Below are positions 35,334-44,633 of a DNA stretch of 64,000 bases, in pieces. This stretch comes from Lachnoclostridium phytofermentans (lineage in GTDB: Bacteria; Bacillota; Clostridia; Lachnospirales; Lachnospiraceae), in the NCBI RefSeq assembly GCF_000733755.1, contig NZ_JPOF01000003.1, forward strand, positions 1,431,001-1,495,000. The letters run 5' to 3'. The translations under genes were made by a program, and so were the position numbers. The notes under the pieces are model-generated. The model ran no database searches. It was not told the origin of the DNA and saw only the letters and a list, made by a program, of their open reading frames with translations. The first letter of the stretch is position 1. Each line of letters begins with the position of its first letter.

Positions 35334-36221
35334 CTAAGCTAATGTATTAATTAAATCTAGAATACGCTCAAAGTCATCTTGAGAATAGTATTCGATTTCT
35401 ATTTTCCCTTTATTATTAGTTCCTCTACGAATCTCAACTTTACTTCCAAAGATAGCTTTCATACGTTCTTCAATATCTTTATAAATAAAGCTATTATCAT
35501 TCGTTGCTGCTATTTCCTTTTCTGGCTTGTCCTTTAGCATATGCTTGACTAGTTTTTCTGTTTCACGTACACTTAATTTTTCATCAAACACTTTTGTAGC
35601 TAAACGATATTGCAGCTCAATATCTTCAATTCCCAGCAAAGCTCGTGCGTGACCACCTGATATCATATCATCAATTACCATCTGTTGTACACGCTTGTCC
35701 AACTTTAATAAACGCATACTATTGGTAACAGAAACTCTACTTTTTCCAACCCTTTCAGCTACTTCATCCTGCTTTAGTTTAAATTCAGATATTAGTTTTT
35801 CATAAGCAATTGCTTCTTCTATTGCATTCAAGTCTTCTCTTTGAATGTTTTCAATTAACGCAATCTCCAATATCTGTTGCTTTGTATATTCTTTTATAAT
35901 GATCGGGATTTCTTTGAGACCTGCAATCCTTGATGCTCTCCATCTTCTTTCTCCCGCTATAATTTCATAACGTTCTCCTTTTTTATGAACAATTAAAGGT
36001 TGAATTACACCATGCATCTTAATAGAATCCGCTAACTCATGTAATGCATCCTCATCAAAATGGGTACGTGGTTGTGTTTTATTTGGTTCTATCAAATTAA
36101 TGTTCACTAATGTTTCACGTGAAACCTTTTCTTGATTCTCCTTTGTTTTAGGTTCACTTTTTTCTATCTTCTCAACAATAAGTGAATCTAGACCCTTACC
36201 TAAACCTTTTCTTGGTGCCAT
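35334..36221 (-). CDS. parB: Chromosome partitioning protein ParB (Spo0J-like)
   Basis: A 295-residue CTP-dependent sliding clamp that loads at parS and organises the origin region. The N-terminal peptide APRKGLGKGLDSLI is the ParA-stimulating stretch. The CTPase domain has GERRWRAS and ENIQREDLNAIEEA. The helix-turn-helix QDEVAERVGKSRVSVTNSMR reads parS. A C-terminal dimerisation domain closes the protein. It is 2 bp from parA. A parS-like site lies inside the gene at 36111-36126, and a repeated array of sites follows upstream of parA. Confidence 0.96.
   Translation of the reverse strand: MAPRKGLGKGLDSLIVEKIEKSEPKTKENQEKVSRETLVNINLIEPNKTQPRTHFDEDALHELADSIKMHGVIQPLIVHKKGERYEIIAGERRWRASRIAGLKEIPIIIKEYTKQQILEIALIENIQREDLNAIEEAIAYEKLISEFKLKQDEVAERVGKSRVSVTNSMRLLKLDKRVQQMVIDDMISGGHARALLGIEDIELQYRLATKVFDEKLSVRETEKLVKHMLKDKPEKEIAATNDNSFIYKDIEERMKAIFGSKVEIRRGTNNKGKIEIEYYSQDDFERILDLINTLA
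36111..36126. promoter_or_regulatory. parS-like site inside parB
   Basis: TGTTTCACGTGAAACC matches the palindromic parS core at 15 of 16 positions. It encodes part of the linker after the ParB N-terminal peptide, as in Bacillus, where a parS site lies inside spo0J. Confidence 0.85.
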
Positions 36222-36223
36222 AA

Positions 36224-37078
36224 CTATTCTCCTTTTCTACGTCCGAACAAACTTTTATTTTTCTTTTTCTGCGTATCCTTGTTTGTTTGAACTGGAACCT
36301 CTTCTTCTACATAAATCTTATCTTGCTTCATAACTTCAGCTGCTAAGTCACGATACGCATCTGCTCCTGCAGATTTTGGATCATAAATACTTATTGGTAG
36401 TCCATGACTTGGAGCTTCTGCCAATCTAACATTTCGAGGAATAATAGAATTATATATATTTTGCTGTAAATTACTTCTTACATTTTCTACAACTTGTAAG
36501 GAAAGATTCGTTCTAGCATCATACATGGTAAATACAACACCTTCTATTTCAAGTGATGCATTCAGTCTATTTTTTACAAGATTAATTGTATGTATTAACT
36601 GAGATAACCCTTCCAAAGCATAATATTCGCATTGTATTGGAACAAGTACAGCATCGGCTGTAGTCATTGCATTGATTGTTAACGTATTCAGAGAAGGCGG
36701 ACAGTCAATAATAATATAGTCGAAGAAATCTTTCATTGGATTAATATGTTTTTTAAGTATATATTCCTTATCTTCAATTCCTATTAATTCAATTTCAGCA
36801 CCAGCTAAATTTACATCTGATGGAATAACTACTAGATTTGGTACGACACTGTCACATATACACTTCTCAACATTACATTCCCCAATTAATAATTCATAAA
36901 CAGTATTTTCCAAAGAAGTCTTATCGATACCAAGACCACTTGTAGTATTACCTTGAGGATCAATGTCAATTGCAAGCACCTTCATGCCTTTTTCTGCTAA
37001 ACATGCTGCTAAATTGATTGCGGTAGTAGTTTTTCCAACTCCACCTTTTTGATTTGCAACTGCTATCGTTTTTCCCAT
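36224..37078 (-). CDS. parA: Chromosome partitioning ATPase ParA (Soj-like)
   Basis: A 284-residue deviant Walker ATPase that works with ParB in origin segregation and influences DnaA. The deviant Walker A is KGGVGKTT (about residues 10-17), followed by DIDPQGNTTSGLG and DYIIIDCPPSLN. The C-terminal 30 residues are Lys-rich (KDTQKKKNKSLFGRRKGE), an extension that could aid DNA binding. The ATG at 37078 gives the usual MGKTIAVANQKGG start; an ATG 15 bp upstream has a weaker ribosome site. Confidence 0.96.
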   Translation of the reverse strand: MGKTIAVANQKGGVGKTTTAINLAACLAEKGMKVLAIDIDPQGNTTSGLGIDKTSLENTVYELLIGECNVEKCICDSVVPNLVVIPSDVNLAGAEIELIGIEDKEYILKKHINPMKDFFDYIIIDCPPSLNTLTINAMTTADAVLVPIQCEYYALEGLSQLIHTINLVKNRLNASLEIEGVVFTMYDARTNLSLQVVENVRSNLQQNIYNSIIPRNVRLAEAPSHGLPISIYDPKSAGADAYRDLAAEVMKQDKIYVEEEVPVQTNKDTQKKKNKSLFGRRKGE

Positions 37079-37093
37079 TTCATCAACCTTCAT

Positions 37094-37683
37094 CTTTCTT
37101 ATGCTAACTTTTTTAATTATATCACGATATGATTTATATAGCTATAGCTAATATGTAACAAATCGTAAAAACATATGAAAATGTTACTTTTTTCTACAGT
37201 AATTATAATAATAATTCTATCTATTTCTACTTTTTATTATAAAATACGTTAAGTTGAAATTAATATACTTCATCACAATAAGAAATTAAATATAAACGAA
37301 CAATCTTAAACTCACCTGCTTATCTCAATATTTAAATTGAAAAGATCCTTTTGTAAGAAGAAGTAAATAATTAGATAATTACTATCCAGATTGGTATTAA
37401 TATAAAACATTACACAAGGTCACATGCATACACGGCATCCTCATTGATCAATAATATATTGCCACTATGCTGATATTTAAACATCTATCTTTAGTCGAAT
37501 ATATCATTATCCTACATTGACTAAAAGATAGTTGTAAGATCCTACTATGGAAAAAGAAATAATTTGCAAATCTAAAAAATTAGGGGGGGGTTAAGTACGT
37601 ATACACTCATAGGGCAGGATTAATATTCCTTACCGTCGAATCTGATAATGGTAAATGTTTAGCACGTTTGTTTAGACTAAAAA
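37094..37683. other. Gene-free AT-rich region upstream of parA
   Basis: No coding frame or RNA gene is visible. It should hold the parA promoter, but no single strong one stands out. An unusual run of eight G occurs at about 37583-37590, in otherwise AT-rich DNA. Confidence 0.35.
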
Positions 37684-38901
37684 TGTTTCACGTGAAACAT
37701 TTTTAATTTTTTTTAACATATTTTAAATAGTATTGATAAGTTTCCAAAATTCCTATGATGTATTTCTTATTATCTTTGAAAATTTTCTATGAGTAGTTAA
37801 AACTAATATATGTAATCTAAAATGTACTGAATATTGGTAGATCTATTTACAAAATCAACCTTAGTTATATTAATTATAAATACTCATTAATTAATATTGT
37901 TTCACGTGAAACATTTTAATATTATCTTAATATATGGTTTAAATTATTGTTACGTTTGCCGTGTTCCTTCGTCCTTCTTATAATGTCCTCTAAAAATATT
38001 CTATGAATAGTGAAAACTAATATATGTAATCTAAAATATTGGTAGACTAATTTATATTTCATTTTAAGCTAGTTATTAATTTTCTATTTATTAAAATCCT
38101 CTTTATTTACTATTAGTTTCACGTGAAACATTAATATTATTAAAATATGTAGTTTAAATTTGTATTTCATTTAAGCTAGTTATTAATTTTCTATTTATTA
38201 AAATCCTCTTTATTTACTATAGTTTCACGTGAAACATTAATATTATTAAAATATGTAGTTTAAACAATATAGATACGTTTGCCGAGTTCCTTCGTCCTTC
38301 TTATAATGTCCTCTAAAAATATTCTATGAATAGTGAAAACTAATATAAGTAATCTAAAATATTGGTAGATTAATTTGTATTTCAATTTAAGCTAGTTATT
38401 AATTTTCTATTTATTAAAATCCTCTTTATTTACTATAGTTTCACGTGAAACATTAATATTATTAAAATATGTAGTTTAAACAATATAGATACGTTTGCCG
38501 AGTTCCTTCATCTTTCTTATAATATGATCGGAATATTTCATATAAATAGTGAAAACTAATATATCTCATCTAAAATATTGGAAGATAAATTTGTTGTTCA
38601 ATTTAAGCTACATATTAATTTTCTATTTATTAAAATCCTCTTTATTTACTATTAGTTTCATGTGAAACATTTATTATTTTTCCAAATATATAGTTTAAAC
38701 AAAACAGATTAGTTTACTGAGTTCCTTCGTCTTTCGTATAATATCCTCGAAAACTTTTCAATGAATAATGAAAACTAACATATGCAATCTAGAAAGTGTT
38801 TCATATTGGTAGATAAATGTGCAATTTCAATTTAAGATATATATTAATTTTCTATTTATTATAAATTCTCATAATCTTGAATATTTGTTTCACTTTAAAC
38901 A
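37684..38901. repeat. Tandem parS array in about 216-bp repeats
   Basis: Seven parS-like palindromes occur at 37684, 37898, 38115, 38221, 38437, 38654 and 38886. Successive distances are 214, 217, 106, 216, 217 and 232 bp. The first two read TGTTTCACGTGAAACA; the next three begin with A instead of T; the sixth has CATG in the centre (AGTTTCATGTGAAACA) and the last is TGTTTCACTTTAAACA. The DNA between sites is itself repeated, with landmarks GAGTTCCTTCGTC, CTATGAATAGTGAAAAC, AAGCTAGTTATTAATTTTC and AAAATCCTCTTTATTTACTA. Open frames here are short, so this is a non-coding centromere-like array. Confidence 0.92.
38115..38236. repeat. Half-length unit within the parS array
   Basis: Here two parS sites lie only 106 bp apart. 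The left part of the unit (ATATGTAGTTTAAA) joins directly to its right part (TTTGTATTTCATTTAAGC), so about 110 bp containing GAGTTCCTTCGTC and TATGAATAGTGAAAAC is missing compared with neighbours. Confidence 0.8.
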
Positions 38902-39154
38902 TTTATTAACTTAATATAATTAATGGTCTACCTAAATAGTATCACAAAATTACGGAAAATAAACACTTAAACTTTAATTAGCACATAAGAATTAAAATCC
39001 GCCTTCAAGATAGATGTACTCTGTATAAAATATCAAAGGAATTAAATCATGCAACATGAGTTTACTTTTCATTTCCATATTTATTAGTTTACTTTTCACA
39101 TTCATATACATCCTTTGAATCCTAAGTCTCTTATCCTGTTTTTATACTTCCGTT

Positions 39155-39170
39155 TGTTTCACGTGAAACA
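39155..39170. promoter_or_regulatory. Isolated parS site beyond the array
   Basis: A perfect TGTTTCACGTGAAACA outside the repeats, 120 bp before the end of the response-regulator gene. Confidence 0.9.
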
Positions 39171-39291
39171 TTTTAATTTTCATCATTATTACTTAAGTTA
39201 TTATCCATTATACTATTCAATTTATTTAACTCAAAATAATAAAAAAGAGATAGATGAAAATTCTCTATCCCTTATCATTACTTAATTTTTA

Positions 39292-39938
39292 TTAAAACAT
39301 ATTCACAAAATTATTTTTTATAGCATATACTGCGGCTTGTGTTCTATCAGAAACACTAATCTTTTTAAATATATTAGAAACATGATTTTTTACTGTTTTC
39401 TCACTTATACTTAATCGATAAGCAATTTCCTTATTAAATAATCCCTCTGCTAATAATTTAAGCACATCAATTTCTCTACGGGTTAAAACTTCTGTATTAG
39501 CTAAACTAGAACTTCTTTGCATACGTTCTTTTAATTCAGGAGTTAGCGATGGTTCAATATATGTGTTTCTCCTTGATAAATTGTATATATTGCTTTCTTT
39601 AATACAGAAGACTCAGAATCTTTTAATATATATCCATTCACACCTATATCAACTGCACGTAATAAATACTCTATTTCATTATGAATTGTTAACATCAGAA
39701 CCTTTTGTTTATTATTATTTCTTCTGAGTTCTTGTAAAGTCTGTAATCCATTCATTGCTGGCATATTAATATCAAGGAGTAAGACATCTGGGTTGGTTTC
39801 AACTACTTTTTGTAAGCATTGTTCCCCATCACTTGCTTCTCCTACTACTTGTATATCACCATCAAGTTCCAGAAGTTGCTTCAAACCCTCTCTGACCATT
39901 TTATGATCATCCGCAATTACTATTCGTATTATACCCAT
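39292..39938 (-). pseudogene. LuxR/DegU-type response regulator, frameshifted
   Basis: The receiver domain (39543-39938) is intact: DDHK with phospho-Asp in LLLDIN, Thr in MLTIHNE, Lys in ILKDSE. It is interrupted by a stop after [10 protein letters not shown] second frame (39292-39522 and upstream of it) continues without loss as [13 protein letters not shown] and the LuxR helix-turn-helix [20 protein letters not shown]. The two join perfectly if two bases are removed from the CACA repeat near 39562-39566. This is a 2-bp insertion in one gene, not two genes. The sensor kinase gene upstream is intact. It could be a sequencing error, phase-variable or a genuine mutation. Confidence 0.85.
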
Positions 39939-39941
39939 TTA

Positions 39942-41039
39942 CTAATCCCCCTTATCAATACAACATGGTATAGTTACAATGATTTTAGTTCCGCTTTCAT
40001 TGTTTGATTCTATTGAAAACTTTCCAGAAAGTAAATAAACTCTTTCTTTCATATTGGTTAACCCAAAGCCACAATTCTCACTGGTTCCTTTACATTTAGA
40101 ACTCTCCTCAAAACCAATACCATTGTCCTCAATTGTCAACTGAATTGATTCTTCTTTTTGTAATAATCCTATTTTACAAATTGTTGCTTGTGCATGCTTG
40201 GATATATTATTACAAGCTTCTTGTATGATACGATAGATAGTTATACTAACCACCTGATTTTTTATTTCAAGAGCATCTTCAATTGAAACTATTACGTGTA
40301 ATTTATTATGTTTCTTATAATTATCAACATATCTTTCGATTGCTGCTTTTAATCCTAGATCATTTAAGGTCATTGGCCTTAAATCATATATAATTTCTCT
40401 CATATCATTAATAATTGTACGTATGCTCTCAATCATAGTAGCCAACTCGAGCTTTGCACGAATAGCGTCTAAATCAAAAAGCTTGATACAAAGTTCTGTC
40501 TTATGTACCAGCGATGCTAAATTCTGCACAGTAGAATCATGTAAATCTCTGGCTATTCTCTGACGCTCTATTTCCTGTGTTTCTAATATTTTAAGTCCAA
40601 GATCCTCATGATTTATTAATTCTTCTGAACACATTTTTGATTTAATAGTTTGTAATTCTATGTTTTGTCTATCTAAAAGGTTATCTAAACATGAAAGTAT
40701 TAATTGATACTTATTTTTCAGTTTATAATGCTGTTCTAGAAGATTTAGTATACTAGGAAGGTTTTCTTTTAGTTTCTCTAGCTCCTTCTTAATATAATCT
40801 TCTTCTCTCTGTTTATGTGAGTCCTCATAAGGAGAGAATAATAAATGATTTTTATCTTGACCTTCATTCAACTTCTCTAAGGTATGTTCCAACTCTTTTT
40901 TCTGCTTTTCAACTATATCGGCTTTTTCTTTTAGTTTATGAGATTGTTCTTCCAATTTATTTAACATCTCATAACCAAATTCCATAGCTTCTTTTGTTTG
41001 TTCAATCTCGTTGATAATATCCTTATGAGTTTTTTCCAT
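39942..41039 (-). CDS. Cytoplasmic sensor histidine kinase (DegS-like, HisKA_3)
   Basis: A 365-residue kinase without transmembrane segments. The N-terminal 150 residues are a long coiled coil (repeated KLKEKADIVEKQKKELEHTL-type heptads), as in DegS. The DHp domain has the phospho-acceptor His in RIARDLHDSTVQNLA (about 170-184). The ATPase domain has NNISKHAQA, EDNGIGFEE and GFGLTNMKERV. The stop is 3 bp before the response-regulator start, so the two are coupled. The signal sensed is unknown. GTGAGGA precedes the ATG. Confidence 0.92.
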   Translation of the reverse strand: MEKTHKDIINEIEQTKEAMEFGYEMLNKLEEQSHKLKEKADIVEKQKKELEHTLEKLNEGQDKNHLLFSPYEDSHKQREEDYIKKELEKLKENLPSILNLLEQHYKLKNKYQLILSCLDNLLDRQNIELQTIKSKMCSEELINHEDLGLKILETQEIERQRIARDLHDSTVQNLASLVHKTELCIKLFDLDAIRAKLELATMIESIRTIINDMREIIYDLRPMTLNDLGLKAAIERYVDNYKKHNKLHVIVSIEDALEIKNQVVSITIYRIIQEACNNISKHAQATICKIGLLQKEESIQLTIEDNGIGFEESSKCKGTSENCGFGLTNMKERVYLLSGKFSIESNNESGTKIIVTIPCCIDKGD

Positions 41040-41139
41040 GTGTATAAATCCTCACTATTCTTGTCTTAAACTAACTATAACATATTTTAACATATAACAC
41101 TGAAAATGTCTATTTCATAGTATGAGGATATTTTTAATA

Positions 41140-41628
41140 TTATTTTACTTTTTGACAAGTTTTACATAAGTCTTGTTGACTTAATTCCATGCCAATATGC
41201 TCTATACCATCTTCCATATATATTTTCCCCACTATTTTAAATCCAATAGTTTCATAAAATTTTACTGCACGAACCTGCGCACTTAACACTACTTTTTTTG
41301 CTCCGCATTCAAACGCTTTGCTTATTAACATTTTAACTAACATGTCACCATAGTGTTTTCCTCTTTCTTCCTTACGTACCGCTATCCTTCCTATTTTGAA
41401 AGTTCCATCTTCTAACAAAAGTAGTCTTCCGGTAGCAACTGCTTTTTTATGTTCATCTTTGGTTTGATTATCTGTAGAAAAAATAAGGCAATGTAATGCT
41501 GAATCATCTAATTCATCAAATTCTAACTCTTCTGGTATCCCTTGTTCTTCGACAAAAACTTCTTTACGTATTTTAAAGCACTCTGTCAAATCTTCTCCTT
41601 GATGTATTATCTTACCCTGAATATACAT
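41140..41628 (-). CDS. GNAT family N-acetyltransferase
   Basis: A 162-residue acetyltransferase of the ElaA-like subgroup. The N-terminal ECFKIRKEVFVEEQGIPEE is typical, and the acetyl-CoA binding segment is IGRIAVRKEERGKHYGDML (about 86-104), followed by AQVRAVKFYETIGFKIVG. A start at 41628 is supported by GAGG 5 bp upstream; the longer frame to 41691 is rejected. The acceptor is unknown. It ends in a small Cys/Lys tail and follows rsmG at a short distance. Confidence 0.88.
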   Translation of the reverse strand: MYIQGKIIHQGEDLTECFKIRKEVFVEEQGIPEELEFDELDDSALHCLIFSTDNQTKDEHKKAVATGRLLLLEDGTFKIGRIAVRKEERGKHYGDMLVKMLISKAFECGAKKVVLSAQVRAVKFYETIGFKIVGKIYMEDGIEHIGMELSQQDLCKTCQKVK

Positions 41629-41706
41629 AATAACCTCAATTCTGGCGACTAAGCGCCTATTTGTAACGATAAAAACTTTTTGTGTCAGCACATTTTCCTA
41701 GATTTA

Positions 41707-42441
41707 TTAAACTTTTTTCTTTTTTATCAAAGGCATCTTTAACGGTTTCCCACCTGCTCTAGGATAAACTTTTGGAGTTTCCTTCACTTTCTTTATACGT
41801 ATTAAAGTGCGATCCATATCTGTATTTGGTAAGGTAAATGTTACTTTTTGTTCTAGTTTTCCACCCAAGCATTCCAAACCATATTCTGCTTCCTCTAATT
41901 CTTCTGTAATTTTTCCAGATTTATAAGGAATAAAATAACCACCTTTTTTAACATAAGGTAAACATAATTCTGCTAAAGATACCATTTTTGCAACAGCTCT
42001 TGATACAACCAAATCAAACTGCTCACGATATTCAAGTTTTCTTGCTTGTTCCTCAGCCCTTGCATGTATAGCAGATATATTATTTAAACCTAACTTTTTT
42101 ATAACCTCGTTTAGAAAGTTTATTCTTTTATTCAAAGAGTCCATTAATAACACATTTAACTCAGGATATGCAATTTTTAAAGGTATTCCCGGGAAACCAG
42201 CACCGGTACCCATATCTAGTAAAGTATCTCCTGATTTAATCTGATATGATTTTATAAGAGACAGACTATCAAGAAAATGTTTTTGAATCACCTCTTCATA
42301 TTCTGTAATTGCTGTCAAATTCATAAATGAATTCCATTCAATTAACAAATCATAATACATTTCGAATTGTTCTAACTGTTTCTTATCTAATTCAATTCCA
42401 AGACTACTAAGTCCTTGAATAAAAACTGAATTATCTCTCAT
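41707..42441 (-). CDS. rsmG: 16S rRNA (guanine527-N7)-methyltransferase
   Basis: A 244-residue SAM-dependent enzyme that methylates G527 of 16S rRNA. The signature MNLTAITEYEEVIQKHFLDS (about 40-59) and the SAM motif LLDMGTGAGFPGIPL are those of RsmG/GidB. VVSRAVAKM is the conserved substrate region. The C-terminus is Lys/Pro-rich (YPRAGGKPLKMPLIKKKKV), ending as many clostridial RsmG proteins do. GGAGG precedes the ATG. It follows mnmG as usual near oriC, though a hairpin separates them. Confidence 0.96.
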   Translation of the reverse strand: MRDNSVFIQGLSSLGIELDKKQLEQFEMYYDLLIEWNSFMNLTAITEYEEVIQKHFLDSLSLIKSYQIKSGDTLLDMGTGAGFPGIPLKIAYPELNVLLMDSLNKRINFLNEVIKKLGLNNISAIHARAEEQARKLEYREQFDLVVSRAVAKMVSLAELCLPYVKKGGYFIPYKSGKITEELEEAEYGLECLGGKLEQKVTFTLPNTDMDRTLIRIKKVKETPKVYPRAGGKPLKMPLIKKKKV

Positions 42442-42516
42442 TTATACCTCCATAACAATACATGTTAGTATTTGAAATACTAATAATACATACTAAACTT
42501 TTTTATTATAACAAGA

Positions 42517-42565
42517 GAGTCAACCAACTATCTCATTTTTCATAAGATAGTTAGAAAGTTGACTC
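42517..42565 (-). terminator. Hairpin between mnmG and rsmG
   Basis: GAGTCAAC/GTTGACTC and AACTATCT/AGATAGTT form a long stem with a small internal bulge. On the minus strand the following T-run is about 9 bases later, so it may attenuate rather than fully stop transcription. Confidence 0.65.
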
Positions 42566-42594
42566 ACTGATAACATTAGAAACAAAGAATAACT

Positions 42595-44478
42595 TTACTT
42601 GCTTCTTCTTAACTGTTCCAAATAAACTAACAGAACAGAGATATCTGCTGGAGATACGCCTGAAATACGGGATGCTTGCCCAACAGAACTTGGTCTAATT
42701 TGATTTAATTTTTGTTTTGCTTCAATCCTTAAGGAAGGTACATCAGAATAATCTATTTCTTCAGGAATTTTTTTACCTTCTAATTTTTTAAATTGTTCAA
42801 CTTGGTGTTCCTGTCTTTTAATATATCCATCATATTTAAAATTAATTTCAACTTGTGTTATTACTTCATCTGATAATGGTTTTCTATTCTTATCCAGAGG
42901 TTCTAATAGAGCATAAGTTAGTTCAGGTCTTCTAACAAGTTCTGCTAATGTAGTACCTGTTTTTAAAGATGTTGTTCCAAGGCTTTCTAGGATTTCTTGA
43001 ACTTCTTTTGATGCACCGATTAAACTATTTTCTAATCGTATCATCTCTTCTTTAATCATTCTTTCTTTCTCTATAAGATGTTCATAACGTTCTTCACTGA
43101 TTAATCCTATTTCATGACCTATTTTAGTTAACCTTAAATCTGCATTATCTTGTCGAAGAATCAATCGATATTCTGCTCTTGATGTCATCATACGATATGG
43201 TTCATGTGTTTCTTTTGTTACCAAATCATCAATTAAAACACCGATATATGCCTGAGAACGATCTAATACAATTGGTTCTTTTCCTGATAGTTTTCTCGCA
43301 GCATTAATACCTGCCATTAATCCTTGTGCTGCAGCTTCCTCATAGCCAGAACTACCATTAAATTGCCCACCACTAAATAAACCACTGATAGACATAAATT
43401 CTAAACTTGATTTTAACTGCATCGGATTAATACAATCATATTCAATTGCATAAGCATTCCTTACAATTTTAGCATTTTCTAATCCTGAAACGGATCGATA
43501 CATCTTAAACTGTACGTCCTCTGGTAAACTACTTGACATACCTGAAATATACATTTCATTCGTATAGTTACCTTCTGGTTCTATAAACACTTGATGACGT
43601 TCTTTATCTGGAAATTTAACAACCTTATCCTCAATCGATGGACAGTATCTTGGACCTGTACCTTTGATATTTCCAGAGTATAAAGGGGAACGATGAATAT
43701 TATCACGAATAATCTGATGTGTATTTTCGTTTGTATAGGTTAACCAACAAGAAACTTGCTCTTTTTCGATATCTTCTGGAGTATTGGTAAAAGAGAATGG
43801 TACTACTGTTTCATCACCAAACTGTTCTTCCATCTTTGTAAAATCAATACTCCTTTTATCTATTCTTGCAGGTGTACCAGTTTTAAAACGATACATTTCA
43901 ATCCCAAGCTTTTTTAAGCTTTCTGTTAAATGGTTTGCTGATGGTAAACCATTTGGACCAGTATAATGACTAGTTTCACCGTAGATACATCTTGCATTAA
44001 GGTAAACACCAGTACACAGTATTACGGCCTTACAAGGATATACACCACCGGAATAAACCATAACTCCGGTTACTTGATTATTCTCAGTAAGAATATCAAT
44101 TACCTCATCTTGACGTAATGTTAAGTTTTCCGTATTCTCAACTACCTTACGCATTTCTCTACTATAATCCATCTTATCAGCCTGCGCTCTTAATGAGTGT
44201 ACCGCAGGTCCTTTGGATTGATTCAACATCTTAGATTGTATATAAGTTTTATCTATATTTTTTCCCATTTCTCCACCTAAGGCATCTATCTCACGAACAA
44301 GATGTCCCTTAGATGTACCACCAATGTTTGGATTACAAGGCATTAATGCTATATTATCCATACTAACGGTAAACATTATTGTATTAAAACCTAGACGTGC
44401 ACATGCCAATGCAGCTTCGCAGCCAGCATGACCTGCTCCCACCACGACAACGTCATAAGCTTCGTATTGATTAGACAT
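42595..44478 (-). CDS. mnmG: tRNA uridine 5-carboxymethylaminomethyl modification enzyme MnmG
   Basis: A 627-residue FAD protein that with MnmE modifies U34 of certain tRNAs. The FAD loop is [14 protein letters not shown] (about 10-23), followed by [23 protein letters not shown]. The conserved [22 protein letters not shown] is near residue 370, and the C-terminal domain ends [18 protein letters not shown]. Start at 44478 is supported by GGAGG and normal length; the in-frame extension to 44535 is rejected. It is followed by rsmG and preceded by mnmE in the standard origin-proximal order. Confidence 0.97.
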   Translation of the reverse strand: MSNQYEAYDVVVVGAGHAGCEAALACARLGFNTIMFTVSMDNIALMPCNPNIGGTSKGHLVREIDALGGEMGKNIDKTYIQSKMLNQSKGPAVHSLRAQADKMDYSREMRKVVENTENLTLRQDEVIDILTENNQVTGVMVYSGGVYPCKAVILCTGVYLNARCIYGETSHYTGPNGLPSANHLTESLKKLGIEMYRFKTGTPARIDKRSIDFTKMEEQFGDETVVPFSFTNTPEDIEKEQVSCWLTYTNENTHQIIRDNIHRSPLYSGNIKGTGPRYCPSIEDKVVKFPDKERHQVFIEPEGNYTNEMYISGMSSSLPEDVQFKMYRSVSGLENAKIVRNAYAIEYDCINPMQLKSSLEFMSISGLFSGGQFNGSSGYEEAAAQGLMAGINAARKLSGKEPIVLDRSQAYIGVLIDDLVTKETHEPYRMMTSRAEYRLILRQDNADLRLTKIGHEIGLISEERYEHLIEKERMIKEEMIRLENSLIGASKEVQEILESLGTTSLKTGTTLAELVRRPELTYALLEPLDKNRKPLSDEVITQVEINFKYDGYIKRQEHQVEQFKKLEGKKIPEEIDYSDVPSLRIEAKQKLNQIRPSSVGQASRISGVSPADISVLLVYLEQLRRSK

Positions 44479-44633
44479 ACTTACCTCCATTCTTGCGTAC
44501 GCTATACTTCTCCGGTTTGCATTATATAAGAACAAGTGTCATGCTGAAAATACAGTTTATCTTTCTGCATTTTCGCACGTATTTTATCTAACTTAAATTT
44601 TACTAATACTTACATACAAACCCTTATTTTTAA

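Noticed and set aside
37684..38901. CRISPR-like regular spacing of a short palindrome
   Set aside because: The intervening DNA is itself repeated rather than unique, the period is about 216 bp, and the palindrome is exactly the ParB target. No cas genes occur.
39292..39522. Separate small LuxR-type regulator gene
   Set aside because: It has no ribosome site, and the frame extends upstream with sensible sequence that joins the receiver domain after a 2-bp change.
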